DNA of 64,000 bases, from the NCBI RefSeq assembly GCF_001605725.1, contig NZ_CP011530.1, positions 4,774,001 to 4,838,000 of the forward strand, given 5' to 3'. Under the pieces are notes generated by a model that ran no database searches, had not been told where the DNA came from, and worked only from the letters and a program-made list of their open reading frames with translations. Positions 25,290 through 34,255 of this stretch are shown one piece after another. Position numbers and translations under genes: made by a program. This stretch comes from Mycobacteroides immunogenum. GTDB lineage: Bacteria > Actinomycetota > Actinomycetes > Mycobacteriales > Mycobacteriaceae. Every line of letters begins with the position of its first letter. The stretch's first letter is position 1.

Positions 25290-25308
25290 TTAGGTAAGGC
25301 AAGCCTAA
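25290..25308. promoter_or_regulatory. IdeR (iron box) operator
   Basis: TTAGGTAAGGCAAGCCTAA matches 16 of 19 positions of the mycobacterial IdeR consensus TTAGGTTAGGCTAACCTAA. Both outer half-sites are intact. It lies between the reductase gene (26 bp from its ATG) and the divergent deazaflavin-type gene at 25386, so it most probably controls the reductase. Confidence 0.8.
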
Positions 25309-25385
25309 AAAGAATTCCGGCAGAAGTGGGACGCACGTCCAGAGATCCCGGTCACACCCCGATCGGACCCCAGTAGCCTGATCGC

Positions 25386-25874
25386 GTGGTTGTCGCCCTC
25401 GTCGTCATCGGTGTCATCGCCGCCGTGCCACTGACACTGTTCTCACTGGTCGTGGCGGGCATACGCCTGCAGAATCGCCCCATTCTCAACGCCATCCGTC
25501 GGTTCAATCGGGCCGTCACCAATCCGAGGATCATGTCCACCGCCGGAACGGACGCCACCTCCACGGCCGTCATTCGGCACATCGGAAGACGCAGCGGCCA
25601 CGCCTATGAGACCCCGGTCGAGGCCTTCAACGCGCCGGACGGCACGGTGCTGATCCTGCTGCCCTACGGACAGTCGGCCGACTGGGTGCGCAACGTGACG
25701 GCCCAGGGCGGCGCCGAATTGCTTCGGGCGGGCGAACAGCTCAGGCTGTCCCATCCGCGGGTGGTCCCCACCGCCGAGGTCCGCACACAGCTGCCCGCCA
25801 AGGAGCAGCGAATGATGCGGCTGTTCAACGTCCCCGAGTGCCTACGACTGACACGGGAACAGGAGCGGGCGTAA
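25386..25874 (+). CDS. deazaflavin-dependent (Ddn-like) split-barrel protein with N-terminal membrane anchor
   Basis: The 162-residue product opens with a hydrophobic span (residues 1-26, VVALVVIGVIAAVPLTLF). A split-barrel segment follows: RHIGRRSGHAYETPVEAFN, VLILLPYGQSADWVRNVTAQGGAEL. That is the signature of the nitroreductase-family, F420-binding Ddn/Rv1155-related proteins (PF04075). The GTG start has no clear Shine-Dalgarno sequence, so the mRNA may be leaderless. The substrate is unknown. It ends 5 bp before the convergent carbonic anhydrase. Confidence 0.8.
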   Translation: MVVALVVIGVIAAVPLTLFSLVVAGIRLQNRPILNAIRRFNRAVTNPRIMSTAGTDATSTAVIRHIGRRSGHAYETPVEAFNAPDGTVLILLPYGQSADWVRNVTAQGGAELLRAGEQLRLSHPRVVPTAEVRTQLPAKEQRMMRLFNVPECLRLTREQERA

Positions 25875-25879
25875 CGCCG

Positions 25880-26401
25880 CTAGGTGTCCAAACCGGTCAG
25901 ATAGCGCTTGCCCAACGCCTGGTAGGCAGCGGGAACGCCCTTGGTGAGGAACTCCGCCGGGGTACCCGCGACCGGCCCCTTGACCTTGGCGGGCGAGCCC
26001 ATGACCAGGACGTCCTCGGGAATTTGGGTGCCACCCAGCACCAGCGAGCCCGCGGCCACCATGCTGCGCGAGCCGATGGAGGCGCCGTCGAGCACCGTCG
26101 CATGATTGCCGATCAGGGCGCCATCGCCCACCGTGCAGCTGTGCACCAGACACATGTGTGCCACCGTGGCTCCCTCACCGATATCAACCGGCATACCCGG
26201 GTCGCTGTGCAGCACCGACCCGTCCTGAATGTTGGCACCCGCCCTGATGACAATCGGGGCGTAATCGGCGCGAATGACGGTGTTGAACCAGATCGAGGCG
26301 CCGGCTTCCACCGTGACATCTCCGATAAGACAGGCGGTCGGCGCGACGAACGCCTCCGGGTGGACGCTCGGGCTTTTTCCGTCGAGTGAGTACAAGGGCA
26401 T
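25880..26401 (-). CDS. gamma-class carbonic anhydrase / hexapeptide-repeat protein (Rv3525c counterpart)
   Basis: This 173-residue left-handed beta-helix protein has repeated hexapeptide-type turns and the three zinc-ligand His positions of the gamma-carbonic anhydrase family, in SVLHSD and VAHMCLVHS. It corresponds to Rv3525c, divergent from kshA as in M. tuberculosis. It may act as a carbonic anhydrase or as a PaaY-like CoA thioesterase protecting CoA-ester catabolism; the sequence does not decide. The KstR box in the shared intergenic region suggests co-regulation with kshA. Confidence 0.87.
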   Translation of the reverse strand: MPLYSLDGKSPSVHPEAFVAPTACLIGDVTVEAGASIWFNTVIRADYAPIVIRAGANIQDGSVLHSDPGMPVDIGEGATVAHMCLVHSCTVGDGALIGNHATVLDGASIGSRSMVAAGSLVLGGTQIPEDVLVMGSPAKVKGPVAGTPAEFLTKGVPAAYQALGKRYLTGLDT

Positions 26402-26483
26402 CGAAATACCCTAGCGACCCCTGCCAAAGGATCTTATTTCCGCTTGTGGCAGGCACATTTCTTGCGCTTCCGGCGACCAAAAC

Positions 26484-26497
26484 TGTAACATGTTCTA
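26484..26497. promoter_or_regulatory. KstR-type operator upstream of kshA
   Basis: TGTAACATGTTCTA fits TnnAACnnGTTnnA at all fixed positions. It lies 54 bp upstream of the kshA ATG and 83 bp from the divergent carbonic anhydrase start. Confidence 0.85.
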
Positions 26498-26551
26498 GTT
26501 GAAGGTGGTCGCCACAGCGACCAGCATCGAAACACTGGAGGCAGCCCCGCC

Positions 26552-27751
26552 ATGAGCACAGACACCGCAGGAATCGGCGTTCGCGAGATCGACGTCGGCG
26601 AGCTCCCCACGCGTTACGCACGCGGTTGGCACTGCCTGGGCGTCGCGGAATCGTTCAGGGACGGGGAGCCGCACGCCATCGACGCGTTCGGCACCAAACT
26701 GGTCGTATTCGCCGACAGCCACGGCGATATCAAGGTGCTGGACGGCTATTGCCGCCACATGGGTGGCGATCTGTCCCAGGGCTCCATCAAGGGCGACAAT
26801 GTCGCCTGCCCGTTCCACGATTGGCGCTGGGGCGGCGACGGCAAGTGCAAGCTCGTTCCGTACGCCAAGCGCACTCCCAAGCTGGCCCGCACCCGCAGCT
26901 GGACCACCGATGTGAAAAGCGGTCTGCTCTTCGTCTGGCATGACGCCGAAGGCAACGGTCCGACGGATGATGTCGAGATTCCAGAGGTTCCGGAATTCGC
27001 CGATGACGGCTGGACCACCTGGGACTGGAACACCATCGTCATCGAGGGTTCCAACTGCCGCGAAATCGTGGACAACGTCACCGATATGGCGCACTTCTAC
27101 TACATCCACTTCGGATTCCCGACGTACTTCAAGAACGTCTTCGAGGGCCATATCGCCTCGCAGTACCTGCGTACCGTCGGTCGTCCCGATGTGCAGCTGG
27201 GCGGTTCCTCGCAGTACACCGGCGAGCAGATCCTGGATTCGGAGGCCTCGTACTTCGGGCCTTCCTTCATGATCAACTGGCTACACAACAACTATGGCGG
27301 GTACAAGGCCGAGTCGATTCTGATCAACTGCCACTACCCCATCGACCAGAATTCCTTTGTGCTGCAATACGGCGTCATCGTCCAGAAGCCCGAGGGCATG
27401 GACGAGAAGATGACCGGAAAGCTCTCGCGCGCCATGACCAAGGGTGTCGGGCAGGGCTTCCTGCAGGATGTCGAGATCTGGAAGAACAAGACCCGCATCG
27501 ACAACCCGCTGCTGGTCGAGGAGGACGGCGCCGTCTACCAAATGCGCCGTTGGTACTCGCAGTTCTACGTCGACAAGGCCGATGTCACCGCCGAGATGAC
27601 CGATCGCTTCGAGCTGGAGATCGACACCACCAAGGCCAACGAGTTCTGGCACGGCGAGGTCGACGAGAACCTGAAACGCCAAGCGGACGAGAAGGCTTCC
27701 GCAGAAGCTCAAGCCGAGGCAGAAGCTCCCGCCGAGGCGACGCAAAGCTAG
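26552..27751 (+). CDS. kshA: 3-ketosteroid-9-alpha-monooxygenase oxygenase subunit KshA
   Basis: This 399-residue Rieske oxygenase has a [2Fe-2S] site at YCRHMGGDL and CPFHDWRW (CxH / CxxH), and the mononuclear iron site DNVTDMAHFYYIHFGFP. It corresponds to Rv3526 and opens the steroid B-ring by 9-alpha-hydroxylation of androstadienedione-type substrates, with the KshB reductase encoded elsewhere. A GGAGG Shine-Dalgarno sequence lies about 10 bp upstream. The C-terminus is an Ala/Glu-rich tail after ENLKRQADEK. Confidence 0.94.
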   Translation: MSTDTAGIGVREIDVGELPTRYARGWHCLGVAESFRDGEPHAIDAFGTKLVVFADSHGDIKVLDGYCRHMGGDLSQGSIKGDNVACPFHDWRWGGDGKCKLVPYAKRTPKLARTRSWTTDVKSGLLFVWHDAEGNGPTDDVEIPEVPEFADDGWTTWDWNTIVIEGSNCREIVDNVTDMAHFYYIHFGFPTYFKNVFEGHIASQYLRTVGRPDVQLGGSSQYTGEQILDSEASYFGPSFMINWLHNNYGGYKAESILINCHYPIDQNSFVLQYGVIVQKPEGMDEKMTGKLSRAMTKGVGQGFLQDVEIWKNKTRIDNPLLVEEDGAVYQMRRWYSQFYVDKADVTAEMTDRFELEIDTTKANEFWHGEVDENLKRQADEKASAEAQAEAEAPAEATQS

Positions 27752-27755
27752 TGCT

Positions 27756-28244
27756 ATGACTGAAGTTTCAGCATCGACTGAGGCCAACACCACCCCACCT
27801 TCCGTGGAGGAGCTGGCTCAGTCGATGCTGGCTTTGCATGGCGCCCACGGGGAAGACGAGGCTCACGGTTCCGCTGGATCAGGCAGGCCGAACGGCCAGT
27901 GGTCGAAGGCTCCCGCATTCGAACACAACCCGGAGCAGGCCGCGCTGCTGCATGAGGCGACCGAGAACGACAAGCAGCGGTATCTGACCTCCGGCCTGCA
28001 GGAGGTCGACTGCAGGTTCTGCCATGGCTCGGTGATGGTCAAAAAACTGGGCATCAATCACACTGCTGTGCAATGGAATACCGCCGCTGCCGGGCGGTGC
28101 GCCTACTTTGCGCAGCTACGCGAGGAGGGCACCAACACCGCCCGGATACGCGGCTGTCCGCGCCTGTCCGACAGCATCGCGCACGCCGTAGCCGAGGGCT
28201 GCCTCGATCCGATCTGCACGGCTCCCCCGCCCGGAGACGGCTGA
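27756..28244 (+). CDS. conserved mycobacterial protein, Rv3527 type
   Basis: A 162-residue protein starting 4 bp after the kshA stop. The C-terminal half has a CRFCHGSVMVKKLG segment (CxxCH) and further Cys in AGRCAYF, RGCPRL and GCLDP, a pattern that could bind zinc or a cluster. It matches the position of Rv3527 behind kshA. No function is known. Co-transcription with kshA suggests a steroid-linked role, for example an accessory to the Rieske enzyme, but that is inference. It ends 1 bp before the convergent dtd. Confidence 0.8.
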   Translation: MTEVSASTEANTTPPSVEELAQSMLALHGAHGEDEAHGSAGSGRPNGQWSKAPAFEHNPEQAALLHEATENDKQRYLTSGLQEVDCRFCHGSVMVKKLGINHTAVQWNTAAAGRCAYFAQLREEGTNTARIRGCPRLSDSIAHAVAEGCLDPICTAPPPGDG

Positions 28245-28245
28245 G

Positions 28246-28677
28246 CTAAAGCTCCAGCAGCAGGGTAACCGGACCGTCGTTGATCAGTTCGACCCGCATG
28301 TGCGCGCCGAACACTCCGGCCTCGACATGCGCACCGAGATTGCGCAGGGCATCAGCGAAGGCCTGCACGATGGGTTCTGCGACGCCGCCGGGTGCCGCCG
28401 CGTTCCAGGCCGGCCGGCGTCCCTTCTTGGTATTGGCATACAAGGTGAATTGGCTGACCACCAAGATCGGGGCCCTCACGTCCGCGGCGGACTTCTCCTC
28501 GTCGAGGATGCGCAGCTGCCACAACTTCTCGGCGAGCTGCGCCGCTTTGTCCGCATCGTCGTCATGCGTGACGCCCACCAGGGCCAGTAATCCCTGACCT
28601 TCGGGGTGAATAGCACCGACCACTTCGCCCTCGACGGACACGGCCGCCGAGGCCACCCGTTGCACCAGAACCCGCAC
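28246..28677 (-). CDS. dtd: D-aminoacyl-tRNA deacylase
   Basis: This 143-residue DTD-fold protein has the two active-site signatures [15 protein letters not shown] and [14 protein letters not shown] (the latter a variant of NxGPVT). It hydrolyses D-aminoacyl-tRNAs and glycyl-tRNA(Ala). The GTG start is 1 bp from the stop of the upstream FAD protein, so it is the last gene of the leftward Rv3531c-Rv3529c-type operon, an uncommon setting for dtd. Confidence 0.93.
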   Translation of the reverse strand: MRVLVQRVASAAVSVEGEVVGAIHPEGQGLLALVGVTHDDDADKAAQLAEKLWQLRILDEEKSAADVRAPILVVSQFTLYANTKKGRRPAWNAAAPGGVAEPIVQAFADALRNLGAHVEAGVFGAHMRVELINDGPVTLLLEL

Positions 28678-28678
28678 G

Positions 28679-29977
28679 CTAGGACCCTATCAGCGCCGCG
28701 AGACCTTCCGCCTGTGCCCTGATCTCAGCGAATGCCGTTGTTTCCCAAAGATTCCCGCGCCGCAGCGGCCCCAAGGTCCATATCGGCAAGTCCCCAGGGC
28801 GAAGCCGGCCCGACGAGTCCGTATCCAGCCCGAGGCTCAGCGGCCCGGGCCGCACCAGCCCGTCGGCCAGCAGCTGGTTCCACAGCGGATCGGCACTGCT
28901 GGTGATGTCGTACTGCGGACCCGTGCAATTGACCACCGCGCATACATCGAGGACCTGCCCCGTGGATAACGTCGCTTTGATCTGCGAGCCCGATGTCAGG
29001 CTCTCCACCAGCTCCGCACGATGAATGCGCAGCACGCCATCGGTGATGTCGCGTTCAAGCTGCGCGGCGGACTGTGGCGCCAGCCGGTGCCGGTGAATGT
29101 CCCAGAGTCTGCGGTATTTTCGCAGAAACACCTCGCGCTCACCGGCAGTCATCGCCGACCACAGCGCGCCCACATGCGGGCGTAGCGCGTCCACTGCCGC
29201 ACAGGCGTCGCCGCCCTGCGCCATCACATCTTGGACATAGCGCACGGAACGCTCCAATACCTGGCCGTGATCCATCGCGAAGGTGGGCACCGGTACCGCG
29301 GAATACGATCCGTGTGCCCTGGGCAGCAGGCCGCTACGGGATATCGCGTGCAGGGTGCGACCGGACCCGCGCAGCGAGCGAGCGAGGTCTGCCATCGTCA
29401 GACCGGTTCCCACCAGGAGTACATCGCCGCCCTCGGGAATGTCCTCAAGGGCGCCCGGGCGCCACGGATCCCGGATGAACCGTCCGCTGTCACGTAAATG
29501 AGCAGGTGCCCAGGACGTTCCGGGAGTGTTCGGACCCGCTGCCAGAATCACGGTGTCCGCATGGGTGATGTCACCGTCGTCCAGCACGACAGAAAGCCCG
29601 TCGCCCCGGCTGGTCACCGCGACCGCTCGGCGGTGGACACGACTCACCCGATCGCCGCGTGCCCGTTCGAACGTGCCGGAAAGGTAGCGTCCGAACAGCC
29701 CGCGCGAGACGAAATCCTCGGGGCCGGTTCCCGGCCGGCCGTTACCGCGCAGCCAGGCCACGAAATCGAGCGGTTCCGCGGAGTCGACACCGAGCTTTCC
29801 GGCCGGCACGTTCAGGAGATGACGCGGATCTGTGGTGCGGTACGGCACTCCGGGCCCAGTACCCCGATCGGGGTCGATCACCGTCAGATGTAGCGCCCCG
29901 GAGGCCTCGCGCCGCAGTAGATGCAGGGCGACAAGCGTTCCCGCCGCGCCGGCGCCCACCACGGCGACGCGGGTCAC
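28679..29977 (-). CDS. FAD/NAD(P)-binding protein (NAD_binding_9 type)
   Basis: This 432-residue protein has an N-terminal FAD fold [19 protein letters not shown], the [14 protein letters not shown] motif found in this family, and a central nucleotide-binding [17 protein letters not shown]. The family is poorly characterised and resembles flavin N-hydroxylases in architecture. It overlaps the sulfotransferase stop by GTGA, placing it in the same operon. The substrate is unknown. Confidence 0.8.
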   Translation of the reverse strand: MTRVAVVGAGAAGTLVALHLLRREASGALHLTVIDPDRGTGPGVPYRTTDPRHLLNVPAGKLGVDSAEPLDFVAWLRGNGRPGTGPEDFVSRGLFGRYLSGTFERARGDRVSRVHRRAVAVTSRGDGLSVVLDDGDITHADTVILAAGPNTPGTSWAPAHLRDSGRFIRDPWRPGALEDIPEGGDVLLVGTGLTMADLARSLRGSGRTLHAISRSGLLPRAHGSYSAVPVPTFAMDHGQVLERSVRYVQDVMAQGGDACAAVDALRPHVGALWSAMTAGEREVFLRKYRRLWDIHRHRLAPQSAAQLERDITDGVLRIHRAELVESLTSGSQIKATLSTGQVLDVCAVVNCTGPQYDITSSADPLWNQLLADGLVRPGPLSLGLDTDSSGRLRPGDLPIWTLGPLRRGNLWETTAFAEIRAQAEGLAALIGS

Positions 29978-31149
29978 AGTCCGGCGAAGCGCTCCATCAC
30001 CGCTTCCTTACTCAGCCCGTAATCGGCGAGTGAGTACACGTGCTTCGGCGCGCGCGGGCCCTTTTGGCTCTCATCGTTCATCTTCTGCATCTCGACCAAG
30101 GCCGATGCCGAGAGCTCGATCCCGAAGTGCCGGTATATGGATTCGACGGTCCCGATGGGGTCGGAGATGAAGTCGAAGTAGTCGACATCGCAGAACTGAG
30201 ATTCGTCGTACTTGGTGCGTGCCGTCTTGAATGACTCCAGCCCGCGCGCCCAGGTGTCGAGCTGATCGGCACCCAGGGTGGCGCCGACGAAGGTGTCCGA
30301 CCAACCCGCCGTCGCATGCTCGTTGAGCGAACAGACCGAGGCGATGATGGTCTCGGCGGGGCGATGCGTCTGAATGACCAACGCGTCCGGATACACCTCC
30401 ATGAGTGCGTCGAGCGCGAAGAGATGACTCGGATTCTTGAGCACCCAGCGCTTTTCGATGTCGTTGAGGCCGATCAGCTGCAGATTGGCCTTGTAACGCC
30501 GATACGCCGGCGTCCAGTCCTGGCCCGCCAGCCACTGCGCGTAGGACGGCACATGAGCAAGACACTCATAGGACACCGAATGCACCGATTGCCGCAGCAG
30601 CTGCCAACATTCCTCGACCTCGCTGGCCGACATGTAGTGCAGACCCATGAATTCCGGGTTCTCCACGTGATGCTTCGAAAACTGGCCCTCCAGCTGCTGG
30701 TACACCGGATTGGCATCCCAGGTGTCGCGTGGGGGACGTGGCTGGGGGAAATCGGCCAGCCACATCTCCAGACCCTGATGCATGGGATCGGCGTTGAGGA
30801 GCCGGTGCAGCGCGGTGGTGCCGGTGCGCGGCAGGCCGGTGACGAAGATGGGCCGATCGATGGCAACCTGAGCATGGTCGGGATGCGCCTTGAAGGCGGC
30901 CTCACTGAGCAACCGCGCACCCAGCGCACCACGCAGGAAGACCCGAGACATCTTGGAGCCCAAGGGTGTCAACCCGGCCTCGCGCTGGTAGGAGTCCAGC
31001 AGGACACCGAGCGCTTCGCGGTAGTTGTCGACGGACCCGTCCCCGAAGTCGTCCAGGCCGATCAGCCGCGAGGCCGACTCGTGCAGGTCGTCGACCGTAC
31101 CGACACCGGTGCGTTCGGTACTTGATCCAGGCTTCTCGTCAATACTCAT
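29974..31149 (-). CDS. PAPS-dependent sulfotransferase (Rv3529c counterpart)
   Basis: This 391-residue protein has the phosphosulfate loop PIFVTGLPRTGTTALHRLL, the 3'-phosphate segment VIQTHRPAETIIASVCS, and a C-terminal YSLADYGLS...MERFAGL typical of the Stf3-like family. It corresponds to Rv3529c. ATG 31149 is chosen because AGGAGATCACC precedes it; a longer frame to 31398 runs into the SDR gene. It is the third gene of the DUF1214-SDR-sulfotransferase-FAD-dtd operon. The natural acceptor is not known. Confidence 0.88.
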   Translation of the reverse strand: MSIDEKPGSSTERTGVGTVDDLHESASRLIGLDDFGDGSVDNYREALGVLLDSYQREAGLTPLGSKMSRVFLRGALGARLLSEAAFKAHPDHAQVAIDRPIFVTGLPRTGTTALHRLLNADPMHQGLEMWLADFPQPRPPRDTWDANPVYQQLEGQFSKHHVENPEFMGLHYMSASEVEECWQLLRQSVHSVSYECLAHVPSYAQWLAGQDWTPAYRRYKANLQLIGLNDIEKRWVLKNPSHLFALDALMEVYPDALVIQTHRPAETIIASVCSLNEHATAGWSDTFVGATLGADQLDTWARGLESFKTARTKYDESQFCDVDYFDFISDPIGTVESIYRHFGIELSASALVEMQKMNDESQKGPRAPKHVYSLADYGLSKEAVMERFAGL

Positions 31150-31165
31150 GGTGATCTCCTTGTGG

Positions 31166-31951
31166 CTAGGCGTGGAACTCGCCGCAGTTGACATCGAGGG
31201 CCTGGCCGGTAATCCCGCTTGCCAGGTCGGATGCGAGGAACAGCACGGCATGGGCGACCTCATCGGTGGTCGGCAATCGCTTGAGGTCGGAATTGGCCGC
31301 CGTGTACTCGTAGATCTGCTCGACGGTCCCTCCGTATTTCTTGGCCTGATGTTCGAAGTAGCCCTTGAGGTTTTCACCCCACATATATCCGGGGACAACC
31401 GAATTCACACGGATGCCCTGCGGGCCTAGCTCCGTGGCCAACGACTGAGACATGGCCAGCAGCGCGGCCTTGGCGATCTTGTAGCTGCCGTAGCGCAGCT
31501 GCGAATGCCGAATCACCATCGAATTGATATTGACCACCGCGCCGTTGGATTGAGCAAGAGCGGCCGCCAACTGTTGCGTCAGACGCAGTGTGCCCACCAC
31601 GGTGAGCTCGACACTATCGCGAATGTGCTGATAGTCCGTCCTCTCCAGGGATTTCATCGATGGAATGCTGAAGGCGTTGTTGACCAGAACGTCGATACCG
31701 CCGAAGGTGTCGGTGGCGCGCGCGACCAGATTCGCGACACTGGACTCATCGGTGATGTCTGTGGCCACGGCGAGGGCCTTACGCCCGGCGGCGGTGACCT
31801 GTTCAGCGACCTCGTCAAGACGCGACTGCGTGCGCGCCGCGAGCACGACGTCGGCACCCGCAGCGGCGAACTTGGTGGCCAGACTGGCGCCGAGGCCGGG
31901 GCCGATACCGGATACAACGACAACCTTGCCGTCGAAATTGAGAAGACTCAT
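31166..31951 (-). CDS. short-chain dehydrogenase/reductase (Rv3530c counterpart)
   Basis: This 261-residue Rossmann protein carries a TGxxxGxG-like loop (VVSGIGPGLGASLATKF), NNAF, and the catalytic Ser (INSMVIRHS) with YGSYKIAKAAL (Tyr-x-x-x-Lys), plus N-S-V-V-P-G-Y. It corresponds to Rv3530c. ATG 31951 shares a base with the DUF1214 stop. It would oxidise or reduce a hydroxyl/keto group with NAD(P); the substrate is probably a steroid or lipid given its neighbours (inference). Confidence 0.88.
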   Translation of the reverse strand: MSLLNFDGKVVVVSGIGPGLGASLATKFAAAGADVVLAARTQSRLDEVAEQVTAAGRKALAVATDITDESSVANLVARATDTFGGIDVLVNNAFSIPSMKSLERTDYQHIRDSVELTVVGTLRLTQQLAAALAQSNGAVVNINSMVIRHSQLRYGSYKIAKAALLAMSQSLATELGPQGIRVNSVVPGYMWGENLKGYFEHQAKKYGGTVEQIYEYTAANSDLKRLPTTDEVAHAVLFLASDLASGITGQALDVNCGEFHA

Positions 31952-33123
31952 CAGCCCAACATCCTTGCCCCGATTGCAGTCTGACGCTCCGCGATACGAC
32001 TGCGCCACCCCTCCGCACTGATCCGATTCTGCGGGTAATACGGCAGTTTGGCCGGGACGTCGCCGAGTGCGACCACCTCCACCGTCGGGCCGTCGGCGGC
32101 GGTCAGCTGCCGGTCGGCCCGTTGCCAGCGGAACTGCAGATACGCACGACGATGCCCCAGCGTTTCGATCCAGTTGGTGACGCCGGGATTGGCGTTACTC
32201 ACCACCAGCCGGATATTCCCGTCCGGATCAACCTGAGCCTGACTGGAGTTCAGCGATGTCTGGTGGTTGATGTAGTCGAGCGAGATGTACCAGAGGCTGC
32301 CGAGCTGGAAACCCTGGTACGGCGCATCGGATTTGGGGACAGTGATGATCATCGCCTGGTCGTCGGCGAGGTCATAGTGCCCTACCGACGAGAACTGTGT
32401 GGCCAACCCGCCGGGTGTGAGCCGCGGCTCGGTCATGGTGTTGACGGGCAGCGTGTCGTAGAACCACTTGGGAAACTGCAGCCATGTCTTCACTCGATTT
32501 ACCAGCTGCTTGCCCGCACTGGCATAACGCTTTTCGATCTGCTCTGTGGTCAGCGGAGCCGGCGCGGTGCCCGCGGTGTCTACCCGCGCGATGGCAAGGC
32601 TGCCGCGCTGCTCGCGCCAATCGCTGTACACCTCACGCATGACCAGCTGCGCCGGCCCCGGCCCCAACGTGAAGTAGTTGGGCCGGGAGTCATCGGCAGG
32701 CGCGGGCCCGAAACGTACCTCGAAGCTGCCGTCACTCTCGATATGGATCTCGCGATCGTCAAAAGCAATGGCACTGCCCGGTACGTTTTTGTCGGTGTAG
32801 TCACCGCCGCCCAACACCTGGAAGCTCAAATCCGCAGTGGTACCCCGCCTTCCGGTGACCACATACTCGTATTCACCGTTGACGCGAGCGCCGAAGTAGA
32901 GGGTGTCGGGGTTGTCCAGCCCCATTTTGGTGAACGGTCCCGTACCGGAGAGCAGGAACGGATGATCACGGTCGGTATGAAATGCCATGTGCGTACACGC
33001 CGCTATCCCCTGTGCCAGATACTGAAGCCCCTCGAGCAGGTCGGCTTCGGTTTCGATGTGGGGCGCCGCGACGATCAGCTCCTCCGCCTCCGCGATCGCG
33101 GCGGTGAATGCCTGGCTGTACAT
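31951..33123 (-). CDS. DUF1214 domain protein (Rv3531c counterpart)
   Basis: This 390-residue protein contains two-part DUF1254/DUF1214-type sequence, with the C-terminal module LGSLWYISLDYINHQTSLNS...NPGVTNWIETLGHRRAYLQFRW. It corresponds to Rv3531c. ATG 33123 with AGGAG 5 bp upstream is preferred to an upstream start at 33177, which would cross the palindromic operator. It is the first gene of the leftward operon, divergent from the IclR regulator. The function is unknown; the same family accompanies a sulfotransferase at 11809. Confidence 0.83.
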   Translation of the reverse strand: MYSQAFTAAIAEAEELIVAAPHIETEADLLEGLQYLAQGIAACTHMAFHTDRDHPFLLSGTGPFTKMGLDNPDTLYFGARVNGEYEYVVTGRRGTTADLSFQVLGGGDYTDKNVPGSAIAFDDREIHIESDGSFEVRFGPAPADDSRPNYFTLGPGPAQLVMREVYSDWREQRGSLAIARVDTAGTAPAPLTTEQIEKRYASAGKQLVNRVKTWLQFPKWFYDTLPVNTMTEPRLTPGGLATQFSSVGHYDLADDQAMIITVPKSDAPYQGFQLGSLWYISLDYINHQTSLNSSQAQVDPDGNIRLVVSNANPGVTNWIETLGHRRAYLQFRWQRADRQLTAADGPTVEVVALGDVPAKLPYYPQNRISAEGWRSRIAERQTAIGARMLG

Positions 33124-33136
33124 GTCACTCCTGACT

Positions 33137-33152
33137 GGTACAGATTTGTACC
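33137..33152. promoter_or_regulatory. palindromic operator between DUF1214 and IclR genes
   Basis: GGTACAGATTTGTACC is a 6+4+6 inverted repeat (GGTACA / TGTACC), 14 bp from the DUF1214 ATG and 90 bp from the IclR start. The half-site spacing suits an IclR- or TetR-type dimer, so it is a candidate site for the adjacent IclR protein. Confidence 0.55.
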
Positions 33153-33242
33153 GAAGTGGTAGAATCCATCCCGACACTAGAGCGCCCTCGCCGGGTTCGT
33201 CAAGAATGGCGAGATTCGCGCAGGGACACAGGAGGTTTCACG

Positions 33243-34166
33243 GTGGTCGAGGACCGCGAGAGCACGGCAGGCAGAACGTCTCCTCCTACCGAACGCGTGA
33301 TGGCCGTGCTCGACTTTCTGGCGCGGCACCGCACCGAACGCTTCGGCCTGTCCGAGCTGGCGCGGCGACTGGGCCTGAGCAAGCCCACCTGCCTGGGCAT
33401 CGTGACCACACTGGCCGAATCCGGATTTCTCATCCGCGACGATCGCGACAAGACCTACAGCCTGGGCCCGGCACTGATCCGCATCGGCAGAGCCGCCCAG
33501 GAATCGCTGCGTGCCAAGCCCGCCAGTCGCGATCAATTGTTAACACTCACTCGGGAATTCGGACATACGGCGGCGCTCTCCGCGGTGGTGAGCGATCGAG
33601 TGACCGTGCTGGAGGTGGTCAGCGACCCCGATCACCCGGTGCGGGTCGAGGTGGGCCAGAGCTATCCCTTCACCCCTCCCGTCGGCCTGATGTTCGTACT
33701 CTGGGACACCGACGAGACCATTGCCGCCTGGCTGGCCAAAGACCCGACCGCACCCGGCCGGACCGCAGATGACCGCCTGCGCAAGGTGATCGAGGAATGC
33801 CGTACCGACGGCTACCTGGTGGAACTGCTGACCCCCGCCGGCCGTCAGCTGTACTCACTGATGGCCGGGGTGCCCGGCGATATCCCCAACGAGCTACGCG
33901 CACTACTCGGCGAGATCGTCTCGGGCATCGGCGAGCGGGTCTACCTGCGCAGCGAGAACTACACCGTCGGCTCCGGCGCGAAGGTGCGGCACCGGGTGAA
34001 CGTCATCTCGGCACCGGTATACGACCACAACGGCAAGCAGGCCATGGTCGCCAGCCTCTACATCGCCGACGACCTCACCGATGCGGAGATCACCACCCGC
34101 GCCAGGGCGCTCGTGCGTACCGCGGACGGAATCACCGAACACATCGGCGGCGTGAAGCCCGCCTAG
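33243..34166 (+). CDS. IclR-family transcriptional regulator
   Basis: This 307-residue protein has an N-terminal winged helix (RVMAVLDFLARHRTERFGLSELARRLGLSKPTCLGIVTTLAESGFL) and an IclR effector domain. GTG 33243 is chosen because AGGAGG lies about 9 bp upstream; the longer frame from 33156 has no ribosome-binding site. Divergent transcription from the Rv3531c-Rv3529c-type operon across a palindrome suggests it regulates that operon. The effector is unknown. A strong terminator follows. Confidence 0.88.
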   Translation: MVEDRESTAGRTSPPTERVMAVLDFLARHRTERFGLSELARRLGLSKPTCLGIVTTLAESGFLIRDDRDKTYSLGPALIRIGRAAQESLRAKPASRDQLLTLTREFGHTAALSAVVSDRVTVLEVVSDPDHPVRVEVGQSYPFTPPVGLMFVLWDTDETIAAWLAKDPTAPGRTADDRLRKVIEECRTDGYLVELLTPAGRQLYSLMAGVPGDIPNELRALLGEIVSGIGERVYLRSENYTVGSGAKVRHRVNVISAPVYDHNGKQAMVASLYIADDLTDAEITTRARALVRTADGITEHIGGVKPA

Positions 34167-34179
34167 CGTCACCCCCACT

Positions 34180-34220
34180 CCGCCGAGTGTGAGCGCCACT
34201 GCTCACACTCGGCGGTTTTT
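34180..34220 (+). terminator. perfect intrinsic terminator after the IclR gene
   Basis: A 15-bp perfect inverted repeat (CCGCCGAGTGTGAGC at 34180, its complement ending 34215) with a 6-base loop is followed by five T residues. The GCTCACACTCGGCG arm is repeated again at 34231-34244. Confidence 0.88.
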
Positions 34221-34244
34221 GCGCACTGGCGCTCACACTCGGCG
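34180..34244. repeat. three-fold copy of the CGCCGAGTGTGAGC word
   Basis: Within 65 bp the 14-mer CGCCGAGTGTGAGC (34181-34194) recurs as its reverse complement at 34201-34214 and again at 34231-34244. The first two build the terminator hairpin; the third is not needed for it. Confidence 0.7.
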
Positions 34245-34255
34245 CACGCACACCG

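Noticed and set aside
34180..34244. CRISPR-like repeat array
   Set aside because: Only three copies of a 14-mer, two in inverted orientation forming a terminator, with no regular spacers or cas genes.
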